Shown in pieces: positions 9,356 through 19,347 of a stretch of 44,653 nucleotides of DNA. Location of the stretch: the NCBI GenBank assembly GCA_020053945.1, contig JAGVME010000111.1, forward strand, positions 1 through 44,653, given 5' to 3'. A program made the translations under genes and the position numbers. The notes under the pieces are model-generated. The model saw only the letters and a list, made by a program, of their open reading frames with translations. It did not search any database and had not been told where the DNA came from. Position 1 is the first letter of the stretch, and each line of letters begins with the position of its first letter. This stretch comes from Gammaproteobacteria bacterium. Its GTDB lineage: Bacteria; Pseudomonadota; Gammaproteobacteria; Ga0077554; Ga007554.

Positions 9356-10729
9356 ATGAAAATAATTATCCTGGGTGCCGGACAAGTGGGCTCATCAGTG
9401 GCCGCCAATCTGGTAAGCGAAGCCAATGATATCACCGTAGTTGACACCGATATGGATTGCCTGCGGGATTTGCAGGATCGCCTTGACTTACGCACCGTCT
9501 ATGGCCATGCCTCCCATCCGGAAATACTGAAACGGGCAGGCGCGGAAGACGCCGACATGATCCTGGCCGTCACCAACAGCGACGAAACCAATATGGTGGC
9601 GTGCCAGATCGCACATGTGCTGTTCCACACGCCTACCAAAATCGCCCGGGTACGCGCCACCGAATACTTGGTTTTCCCCCAGCTATTCAAGGAAGGCGCT
9701 TTTCCGGTAGACGTGCTGATCAGCCCCGACCAAGCCGTCACAGATTATATCCAACGGCTCATTGAATATCCTGGCGCTTTGCAAGTGCTGGACTTTGCGC
9801 ATGGCAAAGTGCGCCTGGTCGCGGTGCGCGTCCACTATGGCGGCCTGCTGCTGGGACGGGAACTGCGCGCCCTGCGTGACCATATGCCCGGCGTCAAAAC
9901 CCGGGTCGCCGCCATTTTTCGCCGCGATAAACCTATCATCCCTGAAGGGAATACCGTCATCGAACTGGATGACGAAGTATTTTTCATCGCCGCGAAAAAA
10001 GACATCCGCGCGGTAATGGGTGAACTGCGCCGCCTCGACCAACCCTTTAAGCGCATTATGATCGCGGGCGGCGGCAACATCGGCAAACGCCTCGCCAAAG
10101 CCCTGGAGAACGATTACCAGGTCAAAGTCATTGAGCACAATCCACAACGCGCCCGGCTGATCTCGGAAGAATTGGAAAACGCCACGGTCTTGCTGGGGGA
10201 TGCCACTGATGAAGAATTGCTGAAGGAAGAAAATATTGAATCAACTGACGTATTCTGCGCGCTCACCAATGATGATGAGGATAACATCCTCTCTGGCATG
10301 CTCGCCAAGCGCCTGGGCGCGCGCAAAGTAATGGCGCTGATTAACCGCTCGGCGTATGTTGACCTGGTCGAGAGCGGCACGATTGATATCGCCATCTCAC
10401 CCCACCAGGCGATGATCGGCAGTTTGCTCGCGCATGTGCGGCGCGGCGACGTGGCCGTGGTGCATTCATTACGCCGCGGCGCGGCGGAAGCCATTGAAGC
10501 GATCGCGCATGGCGACCGAAAATCTTCCAAAGTGGTTGGCCGTGCCATCCACGACATCAAATTGCCGCTGGGCACCAATATCGGCGCGGTCGTGCGCCAT
10601 GGCGAAGTGCTGATTGCCCATCATGACACCGTAATCGAAGCGGAAGACCATGTGATCCTGTTCGTGGTGGACAGGAGCCGTATCCGGGAAGTGGAACGTT
10701 TGTTCCATGTCAGCGCTACGTTCCTTTGA
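9356..10729 (+). CDS. trkA: Trk potassium uptake regulator TrkA
   Basis: A 457-residue peripheral, NAD-binding subunit that gates TrkH. Two tandem RCK modules are visible. Each begins with a Rossmann glycine motif, [14 protein letters not shown] at residues 2-15 and [14 protein letters not shown] near 234-247, each followed by an acidic residue at the end of the second strand (VVDTD; VIEHN) and a TrkA-C domain. The length is normal. A ribosome binding site AAAGGA lies before the ATG. It follows ntrX by 84 bp and precedes trkH by 92 bp. Confidence 0.97.
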   Translation: MKIIILGAGQVGSSVAANLVSEANDITVVDTDMDCLRDLQDRLDLRTVYGHASHPEILKRAGAEDADMILAVTNSDETNMVACQIAHVLFHTPTKIARVRATEYLVFPQLFKEGAFPVDVLISPDQAVTDYIQRLIEYPGALQVLDFAHGKVRLVAVRVHYGGLLLGRELRALRDHMPGVKTRVAAIFRRDKPIIPEGNTVIELDDEVFFIAAKKDIRAVMGELRRLDQPFKRIMIAGGGNIGKRLAKALENDYQVKVIEHNPQRARLISEELENATVLLGDATDEELLKEENIESTDVFCALTNDDEDNILSGMLAKRLGARKVMALINRSAYVDLVESGTIDIAISPHQAMIGSLLAHVRRGDVAVVHSLRRGAAEAIEAIAHGDRKSSKVVGRAIHDIKLPLGTNIGAVVRHGEVLIAHHDTVIEAEDHVILFVVDRSRIREVERLFHVSATFL

Positions 10730-10821
10730 GCCAGCGAAGATCCAGGGAAGATAGAGCCGCCATGATATTATCCGCATCCATCTTACAACAACTGCCCACC
10801 TCCGGCCCCTGATTCCCCACT

Positions 10822-12273
10822 ATGCAGCTTACCGCCATCCAACGTATCCTCGGTTTATTGCTGATGCTGTTCAGCGTTACCATGTTGCCGCCCGTCGGCG
10901 TTTCTTACTGGTATGCCGACAACACGCAGGACGCATTTTTTATGGCGTTTGCATTGACCTTCGTCATTGGCTTATTTTGCTGGCTACCCGCGCGCGCTTA
11001 CCGCCAAGAATTACGGCTACGTGATGGTTTCATCGTAGTGGTGTTGTTCTGGACGGCATTAAGCTTGGTCAGCGCCTTGCCATTCATGTTGGCGCAACAA
11101 CCCCACATGTCGTTCACCAATGCTGTGTTTGAATCTGTCTCCGGTTTTACCACTACCGGCGCTACTGTCATCGTGAGTCTGGATGAGTTGCCGCAATCCA
11201 TTTTATATTACCGGCAGCAACTGCAATTTCTCGGCGGGATGGGTATCGTGGTATTGGCCGTCGCGATATTTCCCATGCTCGGCATCGGCGGCATGCAGCT
11301 CTACCGCGCTGAAACTCCCGGCCCGATGAAAGACAATAAACTCACGCCGCGCATCACCGAAACCGCGCGGGCCTTATGGTATATCTACCTGGGACTCACC
11401 GTCGCTTGCGCAGCCGCTTATTGGCTGGCGGGCATGAGCTTGTTCGATGCGATTGGTCACAGCTTTTCCACCATTTCGACCGGGGGGTTTTCCACGCATG
11501 ACGCCAGCATGGGCCATTTCAATAGCGCGTTGATTGATACCATCGCCATCGTCTTCATGTTATTGGGCAGCATTAATTTTGCGATTCACTTTATAGCGTG
11601 GCGCCAGATTGATATAAAGCACTATTGGCATGATGCGGAAGTGCGCGGATTTTTTACCATTGTCGCGGCGGTTATTGCCATCACCACGGCGGTGTTATTG
11701 GTTACAGGACGCTACCCGGATTTCTGGGACGCGCTGCGTTATGGCGCATTTCAAGTCGTCACCATGATCACCGGCACCGGATTCCTCACGGCTGATTTTT
11801 CCGTGTGGCCATTATTCCTGCCACCGCTGTTAATCGCTATCGGTTTTATTGGGGGTTGCGCGGGTTCCACGTCGGGCGGCATGAAAGTGGTGCGCATCCT
11901 GCTGCTCTATAAACAAGGCCTGCGCGAAATCATGCGCTTGATACATCCCAGCGCTATTATTCCAGTAAAGATCGGCCAACGTTCATTGCCTGACCGGGTC
12001 GTGGAAGCGGTATGGGGATTTTCTGCCCTGTACATTACCAGCTTCGTCATATTATCACTCGCATTGATGGCGACGGGTCTGGATATAGTAACGGCATTTT
12101 CCGGCGTCGCCACCTGCCTGAACCTCGTCGGTCCTGGCCTGGGCGCCGTCGTCGCCAACTTCGCTGCAGTAAGCGACACTGGCATCTGGATCCTCAGCTT
12201 CGCCATGCTGCTAGGTCGGCTGGAAGTATTTACCCTGCTGGTGATACTCAGCCCCGCGTTCTGGCGAAAATAA
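10822..12273 (+). CDS. trkH: Trk potassium channel subunit TrkH
   Basis: A 483-residue polytopic membrane protein that forms the K+ pathway. The four selectivity-filter loops expected of the TrkH/KtrB superfamily can be seen in order: VSGFTTTGATV, STISTGGFSTHD, MITGTGFLTADF and ATCLNLVGPGLGAV. About ten hydrophobic helices surround them. It lies just after trkA, its cytoplasmic gating partner. Length and ends look complete. Confidence 0.97.
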   Translation: MQLTAIQRILGLLLMLFSVTMLPPVGVSYWYADNTQDAFFMAFALTFVIGLFCWLPARAYRQELRLRDGFIVVVLFWTALSLVSALPFMLAQQPHMSFTNAVFESVSGFTTTGATVIVSLDELPQSILYYRQQLQFLGGMGIVVLAVAIFPMLGIGGMQLYRAETPGPMKDNKLTPRITETARALWYIYLGLTVACAAAYWLAGMSLFDAIGHSFSTISTGGFSTHDASMGHFNSALIDTIAIVFMLLGSINFAIHFIAWRQIDIKHYWHDAEVRGFFTIVAAVIAITTAVLLVTGRYPDFWDALRYGAFQVVTMITGTGFLTADFSVWPLFLPPLLIAIGFIGGCAGSTSGGMKVVRILLLYKQGLREIMRLIHPSAIIPVKIGQRSLPDRVVEAVWGFSALYITSFVILSLALMATGLDIVTAFSGVATCLNLVGPGLGAVVANFAAVSDTGIWILSFAMLLGRLEVFTLLVILSPAFWRK

Positions 12274-12366
12274 ATTTTCGTGGCAGGCGCATCGTGGTTG
12301 TGGGTCTCAGGAAACGGTCTGGGTAGCCTGCATCGTCGGTAAAGTACCTCACATACGCGCTAAGAT

Positions 12367-12411
12367 GTTGAAAAAGCCCCTCCATGGGCTGCACGCAGGC
12401 GGTTTTTCAAC
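12367..12411 (+). terminator. Hairpin after trkH, possible terminator or small repeat
   Basis: GTTGAAAAA at 12367-12375 pairs with TTTTTCAAC at 12403-12411, and inside it AGCCC...GGGCT forms a smaller stem. It lacks a T-run directly after the stem but sits 94 bp after trkH, before a new promoter. The sequence resembles common dispersed hairpins, so it may be a repeat that doubles as a terminator. Confidence 0.5.
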
Positions 12412-12451
12412 AGCCTGCTAAATATCCCCCTATAGAAAACGCACCGCGTGT

Positions 12452-12485
12452 GCGTCATCTTCCTGTAACAGGCTTCGTTTAGATT
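12452..12485 (+). promoter_or_regulatory. Putative PhoB box and -10 upstream of PEP-CTERM/phoA pair
   Basis: Half-sites GCGTCAT and CTGTAAC are separated by CTTC (7-4-7 spacing), matching the CTGTCAY consensus at 5/7 and at 6/7 if A is allowed at position 5. Exactly 10 nt later comes TAGATT as a -10-like hexamer. The geometry equals that of the E. coli phoA promoter. It would drive 12552 and, through a 62-bp gap, the alkaline phosphatase. Confidence 0.55.
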
Positions 12486-12551
12486 ACCTGTCAGACCCAA
12501 ACCAGATTGGGGCGGTGGTGTCATTTCGGCAAACTCACGGGGGATTAATCC

Positions 12552-13325
12552 ATGGCATTAATTACAACAGCGACAAGAACAACTTTCACCGGTATCGGAC
12601 TGGCTTCCCTGCTCGCCACATTTGGCGCCCATGCCGGTGAGCTGATCAGCAACGGTGGCTTCGAGACAGGCGATTTCACCGATTGGAAGGTGTATGAAGC
12701 GGGCACCCTTGGCGCCGTATCCGTAGCATCGGGGTTGGTAGCGCCCAACAGCCTGAAACCGACTGTGGGGCCTGCAAGCGGGATCTATTATGCGTTGATG
12801 GACGATTCTTTCGCCAGCGCTAACGCCTTGATCCAAACCTTCAGCACTGGGCCGGTCCAATTGGCGGTCTTGTCCTTCAATATGTTCGTGAATGACCACA
12901 ACCCCAGTGGTGAAGTCTTGATTGATCCTACGGGGCTGGATGCCACTACCGGCGGTTCCTACTCCCCAAATCAACACGCGCGGGTCGACCTGCTCTCCGC
13001 ATCGGCCTCGCCCTTTGATACCGGTGCCGGTGTGCTCAAAACCTTTTATCTTGGGGGCGGTACCGGACGCCTGTTTAATAATCCATATACCGCATTCGCC
13101 GGATTCGATGTGACCGACGTGCTCGCGGCGGGCGGAACTTTCCAATTGCGCTTCGCGGAAGTGAATAATGAGGACTTCTTCAACGTGGGCGTTGACAACG
13201 TCAGCCTGCAAGTCACGCCGGTGCCGGAAGCCTCAACCTGGGCAATGATGCTGGCGGGACTGGCGCTCACTGGGCTGATAACACGCCGACGTCATCTAGG
13301 CGTGAAAAATGACATCGCACGGTAA
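12552..13325 (+). CDS. PEP-CTERM sorted exported protein
   Basis: A 257-residue protein with an N-terminal signal (FTGIGLASLLATFGAHA) and a C-terminal sorting tail: VPEASTWAMMLAGLALTG followed by RRR. In this family the tail is recognised by exosortase and the mature protein goes to the outer surface or the extracellular matrix. The mature part starts GELISNGGFETGDFTDW, the opening typical of beta-sandwich, carbohydrate-binding-like PEP-CTERM proteins, and contains no catalytic motif that I recognise. The start ATG lies 67 bp after a putative Pho promoter. It probably forms a transcription unit with the phosphatase. Confidence 0.85.
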   Translation: MALITTATRTTFTGIGLASLLATFGAHAGELISNGGFETGDFTDWKVYEAGTLGAVSVASGLVAPNSLKPTVGPASGIYYALMDDSFASANALIQTFSTGPVQLAVLSFNMFVNDHNPSGEVLIDPTGLDATTGGSYSPNQHARVDLLSASASPFDTGAGVLKTFYLGGGTGRLFNNPYTAFAGFDVTDVLAAGGTFQLRFAEVNNEDFFNVGVDNVSLQVTPVPEASTWAMMLAGLALTGLITRRRHLGVKNDIAR

Positions 13326-13387
13326 CAAGGCGCAAACGTAATCATTTAGCCATCCCCTGAATATCTACTGATAAGGAGAACACTGTC

Positions 13388-14956
13388 ATGAATAAATTCA
13401 TACTAAAACCGCTGGCGATCGTAGTGGCCGCCAGCTTTACGGCCCCCGCCCTGGCGGTGGATTCTTTCCCGCCGCCAGCGATGACGCCGCAGGACTGGTA
13501 TAACGCTGGCGCGAATGCAATAGACGATGCGAAGAAAGTGTTCCCTAATGTGCGCCGCGCCAAGAACGTGATCCTGTTTGTCGGCGACGGCATGGGCATC
13601 TCTACCGTCACTGCCGCCCGCATCCTGGCCGGCCAATTGCAAGGCAAGAGCGGCGAAGAACACCAGCTCTCCTTTGAGAAACTGCCTTATCTGGCGCTGT
13701 CCAAAACTTATAGCGTTAATCAGCAGACACCCGATTCCGCTCCCACCATGACGGCCATGGTTACCGGCGTTAAAACCAACGATGGTGTACTGGCAGTGAA
13801 TCAGAATGTCACACGTGGCAACTGTAGCCAGGTGCAGGGCAATACCCTGACGACCATTCTTGAACATGCCGAGAAAGCTGGCAAAGCCACTGGCATCGTT
13901 ACCACTGCCAGGCTTACCCATGCTACTCCAGCCGCCAATTACGCTCACTCACCCGAACGTAACTGGGAAAGCGATGCGGAAGTTTCTGCCGCGTGCGCTA
14001 GCTTTGCTGACATCGCACGTCAGCTTATCGAATTCCCCCATGGCGACGGGCTTGAAGTGGCTATGGGCGGTGGCCGCGACCGCTTTCTCCCCAAGACACT
14101 AGCCGACCATGAAGACGCAGGTAAAACAGGCCGTCGCAACGACGGACGCAACCTCACGACAGAATGGTTGGCCAATTATCCAAACGCTGCTTATGCGTGG
14201 AACAAGGCACAGTTTGACGCTATCAATCCTGCCAATACCAAACATCTACTCGCCCTGTTCGAACGCTCCCATATGGAGTATGAGCATGACCGCGCCACCG
14301 ACACCGGCGGCGAACCTTCCCTGTCCGAGATGACGGCTAAATCCATCGACATGCTGAAGCAGAATCCCAAAGGATTCTATCTGCATGTGGAAAGCGGCCG
14401 GGTCGACCACGCCCACCATGCTGGCAACGCCTCCCGTGCATTGACCGATACCATTGAACTGGCCAAGGCGGTGAAGGTGGCAATGGAAAATACCGATCCC
14501 AAGGAGACACTGATCATCATCACGGCGGATCACAGTCATGTCTTTACCATTGCTGGCTATCCGAAGCGCGGCAACAATATCCTCGGCAAGGTGGTGAGCA
14601 CCGGTAAAGCCGACGGTGATTACGCCAAAGACGCGCTGGGCTTGCCCTACACCACGTTGGGTTATACCAATGGCCCGGGATATACCGGCGCCTCCAACGC
14701 ACAGCCCGAGGGCAGCAAAACTTATCCGCATTTCCCGGCAAGCTATTCGGGAATTACGGCGGGCCGACCCAACCTGATCGCCACCGACACCACCGCCGCA
14801 GGCTACATGCAGGAATCAACGGTGCCGATGCAGTCTGAAACCCATGCCGGTGAGGATGTCGCAATCTACGCTAATGGCCCCAAGGCTTACCTGTTCCGCG
14901 GCGTCATGGAGCAGAACACCATCTTCCATGTCATGAAGGAAGCCTTCGGGTTCTGA
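13388..14956 (+). CDS. phoA: PhoA-type alkaline phosphatase
   Basis: A 522-residue exported phosphomonoesterase with signal peptide KPLAIVVAASFTAPALA. Family motifs are in order: metal-binding FVGDGMGISTVTAARI, the nucleophile in DSAPTMTAMVTG (Asp116-Ser117, equal to D101-S102 of E. coli PhoA), ESGRVDHAHHAGN, the zinc ligand motif TADHSH, and a later His in ETHAGEDV. It is about 50 residues longer than the E. coli enzyme. A good ribosome binding site (AAGGAG) precedes the ATG and a strong terminator follows the stop. It releases inorganic phosphate from organic monoesters in the periplasm or outside. No promoter of its own is visible, so the upstream Pho-box-like site probably serves it. The symbol reflects the family, not a proven orthologue. 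Confidence 0.93.
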   Translation: MNKFILKPLAIVVAASFTAPALAVDSFPPPAMTPQDWYNAGANAIDDAKKVFPNVRRAKNVILFVGDGMGISTVTAARILAGQLQGKSGEEHQLSFEKLPYLALSKTYSVNQQTPDSAPTMTAMVTGVKTNDGVLAVNQNVTRGNCSQVQGNTLTTILEHAEKAGKATGIVTTARLTHATPAANYAHSPERNWESDAEVSAACASFADIARQLIEFPHGDGLEVAMGGGRDRFLPKTLADHEDAGKTGRRNDGRNLTTEWLANYPNAAYAWNKAQFDAINPANTKHLLALFERSHMEYEHDRATDTGGEPSLSEMTAKSIDMLKQNPKGFYLHVESGRVDHAHHAGNASRALTDTIELAKAVKVAMENTDPKETLIIITADHSHVFTIAGYPKRGNNILGKVVSTGKADGDYAKDALGLPYTTLGYTNGPGYTGASNAQPEGSKTYPHFPASYSGITAGRPNLIATDTTAAGYMQESTVPMQSETHAGEDVAIYANGPKAYLFRGVMEQNTIFHVMKEAFGF

Positions 14957-14978
14957 TCGTTCTGTAGATGCAGCAAGT

Positions 14979-15010
14979 AAAGGGAGTGCGCGTGAGCGCG
15001 CTCCCTTTTT
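14979..15010 (+). terminator. Rho-independent terminator after phoA
   Basis: AAAGGGAGTGCGC and GCGCGCTCCCTTT form a strong stem with a GTGA-type loop, running straight into a TTTTT tract. It begins 22 bp after the phosphatase stop codon. Confidence 0.9.
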
Positions 15011-15052
15011 CTATTTGACACATTGATACGATCCCAATGATGAGGTATTGAA

Positions 15053-15769
15053 ATGCGCATTAAAATGATAAGGCAGTGGCTATTAGCATTACCGGCGCTC
15101 GGATTATTATGTGGTGCGGTCCAAGCTGATCAGTCGTTGGAAGCGACCGCATGCGTCTATCTGATCGACACATCTTCCGCGCAGAAGGTGGCTGGTACCG
15201 ACGTAGAGCATCCCACCACTCCATGGTATTTCTGGCGCAGCGATAACCGCGTCGAAACCCGCGACGCGCACGGGGAAAACGGCGAAGTCTGGGGGTCGAA
15301 TCCGCGCGGCCAGATTTCCTACACCAAACTTTTTCACCCGGCCGAAAAAGCCATCGACTACACGCCCGGTGACCTGGCCGCACTGGCGATCAATGCCGAC
15401 TGGAATCAGATCAAATCCATCATCGACCCCAAATTGCTGGGCACACACCTGAAACGTAGCGGAGAACAAACCGTCAACGGCCATCGTGCCGAGCGTTATG
15501 CAGGCGCGATTGACGGCGTAACCACCGAGGTCTTATGGTTACCGGAAATGAAATTGCCAGCGCGCATCGAGAAGACCCGGGGCGGGGTTACGGTGAGCCT
15601 GCGCATGGCGGAATGCAAACCCCTGGCGTCAGCCCCCTGGGCCATGACATCCGAGACCCGCATGCAATCCTATCAGCACCTTGACTATGCTGATCTCGGT
15701 GACATGGAAAACGATCCCTTCGTGAAAAATGTCATTGGCCACAACGAAGGAGCGCATCACGGACATTGA
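15053..15769 (+). CDS. Unknown periplasmic protein
   Basis: A 238-residue protein with signal peptide (WLLALPALGLLCGAVQA). I do not recognise the family. The mature part holds two Cys, a Trp/Tyr-rich beta-type pattern (TTPWYFWRSDNRVETRD, YTKLFHPAEKAIDY) and a His-rich C-terminus (GHNEGAHHGH) that could bind metal. The repeated R-V-E and LPARIEKT patterns are vaguely like LolA-type lipid-carrier folds, but this is a guess. It stands alone between the phoA terminator and the nuclease gene. Codons 126-157 were duplicated as a fragment at 19348-19441, so the locus has recombined. Confidence 0.75.
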   Translation: MRIKMIRQWLLALPALGLLCGAVQADQSLEATACVYLIDTSSAQKVAGTDVEHPTTPWYFWRSDNRVETRDAHGENGEVWGSNPRGQISYTKLFHPAEKAIDYTPGDLAALAINADWNQIKSIIDPKLLGTHLKRSGEQTVNGHRAERYAGAIDGVTTEVLWLPEMKLPARIEKTRGGVTVSLRMAECKPLASAPWAMTSETRMQSYQHLDYADLGDMENDPFVKNVIGHNEGAHHGH

Positions 15770-15894
15770 CAGGTGCGCGACGAATGTAGCATCGGCATTT
15801 TACGGCTTTGTGCGGATTAAAATGTGGGTGCGGCAATGTTGATAGCGTTGACTATCCACTTAACGCTGAAGGTGCGTTTTAACAATCATTTGCG

Positions 15895-15928
15895 TAGTCA
15901 TCAAAACATCACATTCGACATTTACTCT
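15895..15928 (+). promoter_or_regulatory. Weak Pho-box-like site upstream of the nuclease
   Basis: TAGTCAT and ACATCAC are spaced by CAAA, and 10 nt later is TACTCT. The half-sites match CTGTCAY at only 5/7 and 4/7 and the -10 is poor (3/6). It is recorded because its position and geometry match the better sites in this window. Confidence 0.25.
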
Positions 15929-15955
15929 GTAGTGACTTAGCCAAAGGAGAAAATC

Positions 15956-18766
15956 ATGTCGACCCGCGCCGCTATTCCCCGTTTATCTGTTATCGCCTGG
16001 TTTGCATTAGGTTTCACCATCAGCAGCAGTACGGTAAGTGCCGCGCCCAGCGAATTGTTTTTTTCCGAATACATTGAAGGCAGCTCCAACAATAAAGCGC
16101 TGGAGATTTTCAACGGCACGGGCGTGGCAGTAGATTTGGCGGCGGGCAATTACGTGGTTCAGATGTTTTTTAATGGCAGCACGACACCCAGCTTAACTCT
16201 TACGCTCACCGGCACCGTTGCCAATGGCGATGTCTTTGTGCTCGCGCAGAGTAATGCAGGCGCCACTATTATCGCCCAGGCTGACCAGGCTAGCAGTTCC
16301 AATTTTTACAACGGTGACGATGCGATAGTTTTACGCAAGGGCGGAGCAAGTGGTGCGATTGTGGATTCGATCGGTCAGATCGGCATCGATCCCGGCACAG
16401 AATGGGGCACGGGGCTGGCCAGCACTGCCGATAATACCTTGCGCCGCAAAACCACTGTCAGCCAAGGCGATATCACGGCCAACGATCCCTTCGATCCGGC
16501 GACGGAATGGGATGGATTCGCCAACGATACTTTTGATGGACTCGGCAGCCATACGACCGGCAACGGTGGCGGCACGGGCGGCGCGTGCAACGATTCCTTT
16601 ACACCCATCTATGCCATTCAGGGCAGCGGACCGATGGCCGCCATTACCGGCACAGTCAGCACCCAAGGCGTGGTGGTAGGTGATTACGAAGGCGCCGCGC
16701 CTGCTTTGCGTGGTTTCTATATTCAAGACACAGTCGGTGATGGTAATGCGGCCACTTCCGATGGTATTTTCGTGTTCAACACCAACACTAATAGCATTAA
16801 CGTCGGCGATGTGGTGCGTGTGACAGGTACCGCGAGTGAATTCCAGAACCAGACCCAAATCAGCGCCACTAATATTGCCGTGTGTGGTAGGGCTTCGGTG
16901 CCTCCCGTTGACGTCAACCTGCCTTTCGCAAGCAGCGATTTCCTGGAGCGCTACGAAGGCATGCTGGTGCGCCTGCCGCAGACTTTATACGTCACTGAAC
17001 ATTTTCAACTGGGGCGCTTTGGCCAACTGGTGCTATCTTCTCAAAAGCGCCTGGCACAACCCACCAATGTCGCACAACCCGGTGCGGCGGCGCTGGCGTT
17101 GCAGGCTGCCAATGATCTTAACCGCATCATCGTCGACGATGAATTGAATAACCAAAATCCCGACCCGATCCGATTTGGCCGCGGTGGTGACCCGCTGAGC
17201 GCGAGCAATACCCTACGCGGTGGAGATACGGCAACCGGTATCGTCGGTGTCATGACCTACAGTTGGGCTGGAAATAGCGCGAGCGGCAATGCTTACCGTG
17301 TGCGTCCCTTCAACCGCTTGGCTACCAATGCCACTAACTTCAGCGCGGGCAATGCGCGACCAGTAGCGACCCCCAACGTCGGCGGCCGCTTGAAGGTCGG
17401 TAGTTTTAATGTTCTGAACTACTTCCTCACGCTGGATAATGGTGCGGCGAATTGTGGCCCGGCCAGCAACAAGCAAACCTGCCGTGGCGCGCAGACGGCA
17501 GTGGAATTGCAGCGGCAACAGGACAAGTTGATTCCGGCCATCGTCAAACTGGACGCGGACATTCTCGGCTTGGTCGAATTGGAAAATAGCCACAACACCA
17601 GCGGTGTGGATGCAAAACCGCAGGCCGACATTGTTGACCGCCTCAACACCGTTCTTGGTAGTGCGGTTTACGGTTACGTCGATAGCGGTATTATCGGTAC
17701 CGATGCGATCCGTGTAGGGTTGATTTACAAACCCGGCAAAGTGCGTCCCGTAGGTGCTTTCAGCATTCTCGATTCTGCCGATGACACACGCTTTATCGAC
17801 ACTAAAAATCGACCGGTACTCGCCCAAACCTTTGAAGAAGTTGCGACCGGCGCCAAGTTCACGGTGGCGGTAAACCATCTCAAGTCAAAAGGTTCGGCGT
17901 GCACCGATGTGGGTGATGCGGATGCCGGTGATGGACAGGGCAATTGTAACGGAACCCGCACCCAGGCGGCTGCGGCGCTCATCGATTGGCTGGCAGGTGA
18001 CCCAACAGGCAGCGGTGACCCGGACTATCTGATTATCGGCGATCTTAATTCCTACGCGAAGGAAGACCCGATCACCACGTTGCTCAATGCGGGTTACACC
18101 AACTTGCTTGATTCCTTCATCGGCGCGGACGCTTATGGCTACGTGTTTAACGGCCAGTGGGGCTACCTTGATCATGCGTTGGCATCGCCCACGCTGTTGG
18201 TACAGGTCACCGGCGCAATGGAATATCACATCAACGCGGATGAGCCAAGCGCACTCGACTACAACACCAACTTCAAGAGCGCGGGTCAGCTCACCAGCCT
18301 GTATGCGGCAGACGAGTATCGTACCTCGGATCACGATCCACTGGTGATCGGCCTGAATCTGACACTGGCTGCACCGAACGGTATCAATGGCACTGCGGCC
18401 CGGGATACCTTGATCGGCACCCGTGGCAACGATGCGATCACCGGTTTTGCCGGACGTGATACCTTGACGGGTGGTGCGGGTCGGGATCAGTTCATTTACA
18501 CCAGCATGTTGGATGCCAGTGATACGATCACCGACTTCCAGCCTGGCCAGGATCGCATTGTCTTGACCCGCTTGCTGCAAAGTCTGGGTGTTAGTAGCTC
18601 TAATCCGCTCGCAGATGGTTTTGTGACTTGCAGCCCTTCAGGTAGCGGCAGCATCATCAATATTGATCCGGATGGCGGCACCGGTGCCGCACCCGCACGT
18701 GCATTGGTGCAGATCAAAGGTGTGGGCTGCGGCAACTTCACCAGCATTGATAACTTCACGTTCTAA
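15956..18766 (+). CDS. ExeM/NucH-type extracellular nuclease with RTX tail
   Basis: A 936-residue secreted nuclease. After a signal-like N-terminus (VIAWFALGFTISSSTVSA) comes a lamin-tail domain (LFFSEYIEGSSNNKALEIFNG), then an OB-fold-like region (about 210-330). An endonuclease/exonuclease/phosphatase domain follows (about 475-800) with VGSFNVLNYF, ILGLVELENS (metal Glu), VNHLKSKG, IIGDLNSYAKEDP and TSDHDPLVIGL (catalytic Asp-His). The C-terminus has RTX-like nonapeptides (GTRGNDAITGFAGRD, LTGGAGRDQF) and a domain like type I secretion targets. Having both a Sec signal and an RTX tail is unusual. Family members degrade extracellular DNA, giving phosphate and nucleosides. Ribosome binding site AAAGGAG lies before the ATG. 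Confidence 0.92.
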   Translation: MSTRAAIPRLSVIAWFALGFTISSSTVSAAPSELFFSEYIEGSSNNKALEIFNGTGVAVDLAAGNYVVQMFFNGSTTPSLTLTLTGTVANGDVFVLAQSNAGATIIAQADQASSSNFYNGDDAIVLRKGGASGAIVDSIGQIGIDPGTEWGTGLASTADNTLRRKTTVSQGDITANDPFDPATEWDGFANDTFDGLGSHTTGNGGGTGGACNDSFTPIYAIQGSGPMAAITGTVSTQGVVVGDYEGAAPALRGFYIQDTVGDGNAATSDGIFVFNTNTNSINVGDVVRVTGTASEFQNQTQISATNIAVCGRASVPPVDVNLPFASSDFLERYEGMLVRLPQTLYVTEHFQLGRFGQLVLSSQKRLAQPTNVAQPGAAALALQAANDLNRIIVDDELNNQNPDPIRFGRGGDPLSASNTLRGGDTATGIVGVMTYSWAGNSASGNAYRVRPFNRLATNATNFSAGNARPVATPNVGGRLKVGSFNVLNYFLTLDNGAANCGPASNKQTCRGAQTAVELQRQQDKLIPAIVKLDADILGLVELENSHNTSGVDAKPQADIVDRLNTVLGSAVYGYVDSGIIGTDAIRVGLIYKPGKVRPVGAFSILDSADDTRFIDTKNRPVLAQTFEEVATGAKFTVAVNHLKSKGSACTDVGDADAGDGQGNCNGTRTQAAAALIDWLAGDPTGSGDPDYLIIGDLNSYAKEDPITTLLNAGYTNLLDSFIGADAYGYVFNGQWGYLDHALASPTLLVQVTGAMEYHINADEPSALDYNTNFKSAGQLTSLYAADEYRTSDHDPLVIGLNLTLAAPNGINGTAARDTLIGTRGNDAITGFAGRDTLTGGAGRDQFIYTSMLDASDTITDFQPGQDRIVLTRLLQSLGVSSSNPLADGFVTCSPSGSGSIINIDPDGGTGAAPARALVQIKGVGCGNFTSIDNFTF

Positions 18767-18817
18767 ACTATGCGGCTATCAAAATCAGGCCTGTTAAAGT
18801 TGAATCAGGAGTAGCAC

Positions 18818-19339
18818 ATGATCCACTTCAAGAATAAATTTGGCGCAACATTTTTAGCCACCCTACTATGTGTCGGTGCGGGTGCGGGTCACGCTGCCAC
18901 CGTCACCTACGACTTGAATGGCGTAGTAGATTCCGGTCCGTTGTTAAATGAAATGTACGTGGGTCGATTCACTTTTGACGACATAGCTTTAACTGGATCA
19001 GGTGAAGAATTTTTACCCGTAAGCACATTGAACTTTGATTTTTTGGGTAACACATTTAACCAGAACCAAGGTAGCGTGGCACCCGAAGCCGCTTTTCTTG
19101 ATGGCACTTTTCTGGGCCTGAGTTTCAACGTCAGCACATTCGATCCTGATTTCGCTTTCATTGCGGGAATTGACAATGTGTCTGACGCCTACTTCGCTTA
19201 TGATAACGGCGCTGGAAGCGCGGGCTTAGGCTCACTCGTCTACACTGTCAGTGCCGTTCCTGAACCGGAAATTGTGACCCTGTTGCTATTCGGCGTGGCG
19301 CTGGTGGGCTATGTGGCTCGTGGACGCAGGAAAATTTGA
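18818..19339 (+). CDS. Short PEP-CTERM protein
   Basis: A 173-residue exported protein with a signal ending GAGAGHA and a C-terminal tail VPEPEIVTLLLFGVALVG followed by RGRRK. The mature region is acidic and beta-rich (YVGRFTFDDIALTGSGEEF). No enzyme motif is seen. It has ribosome binding site CAGGAG and lies 51 bp after the nuclease, so it may share its transcript. A duplicated gene fragment begins 8 bp after its stop. Confidence 0.82.
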   Translation: MIHFKNKFGATFLATLLCVGAGAGHAATVTYDLNGVVDSGPLLNEMYVGRFTFDDIALTGSGEEFLPVSTLNFDFLGNTFNQNQGSVAPEAAFLDGTFLGLSFNVSTFDPDFAFIAGIDNVSDAYFAYDNGAGSAGLGSLVYTVSAVPEPEIVTLLLFGVALVGYVARGRRKI

Positions 19340-19347
19340 TGGACACA

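Noticed and set aside
15013-15052. Pho box or strong promoter before the unknown periplasmic gene
   Set aside because: TTGACA is present but no 7-4-7 half-sites and no convincing -10 at the right distance.
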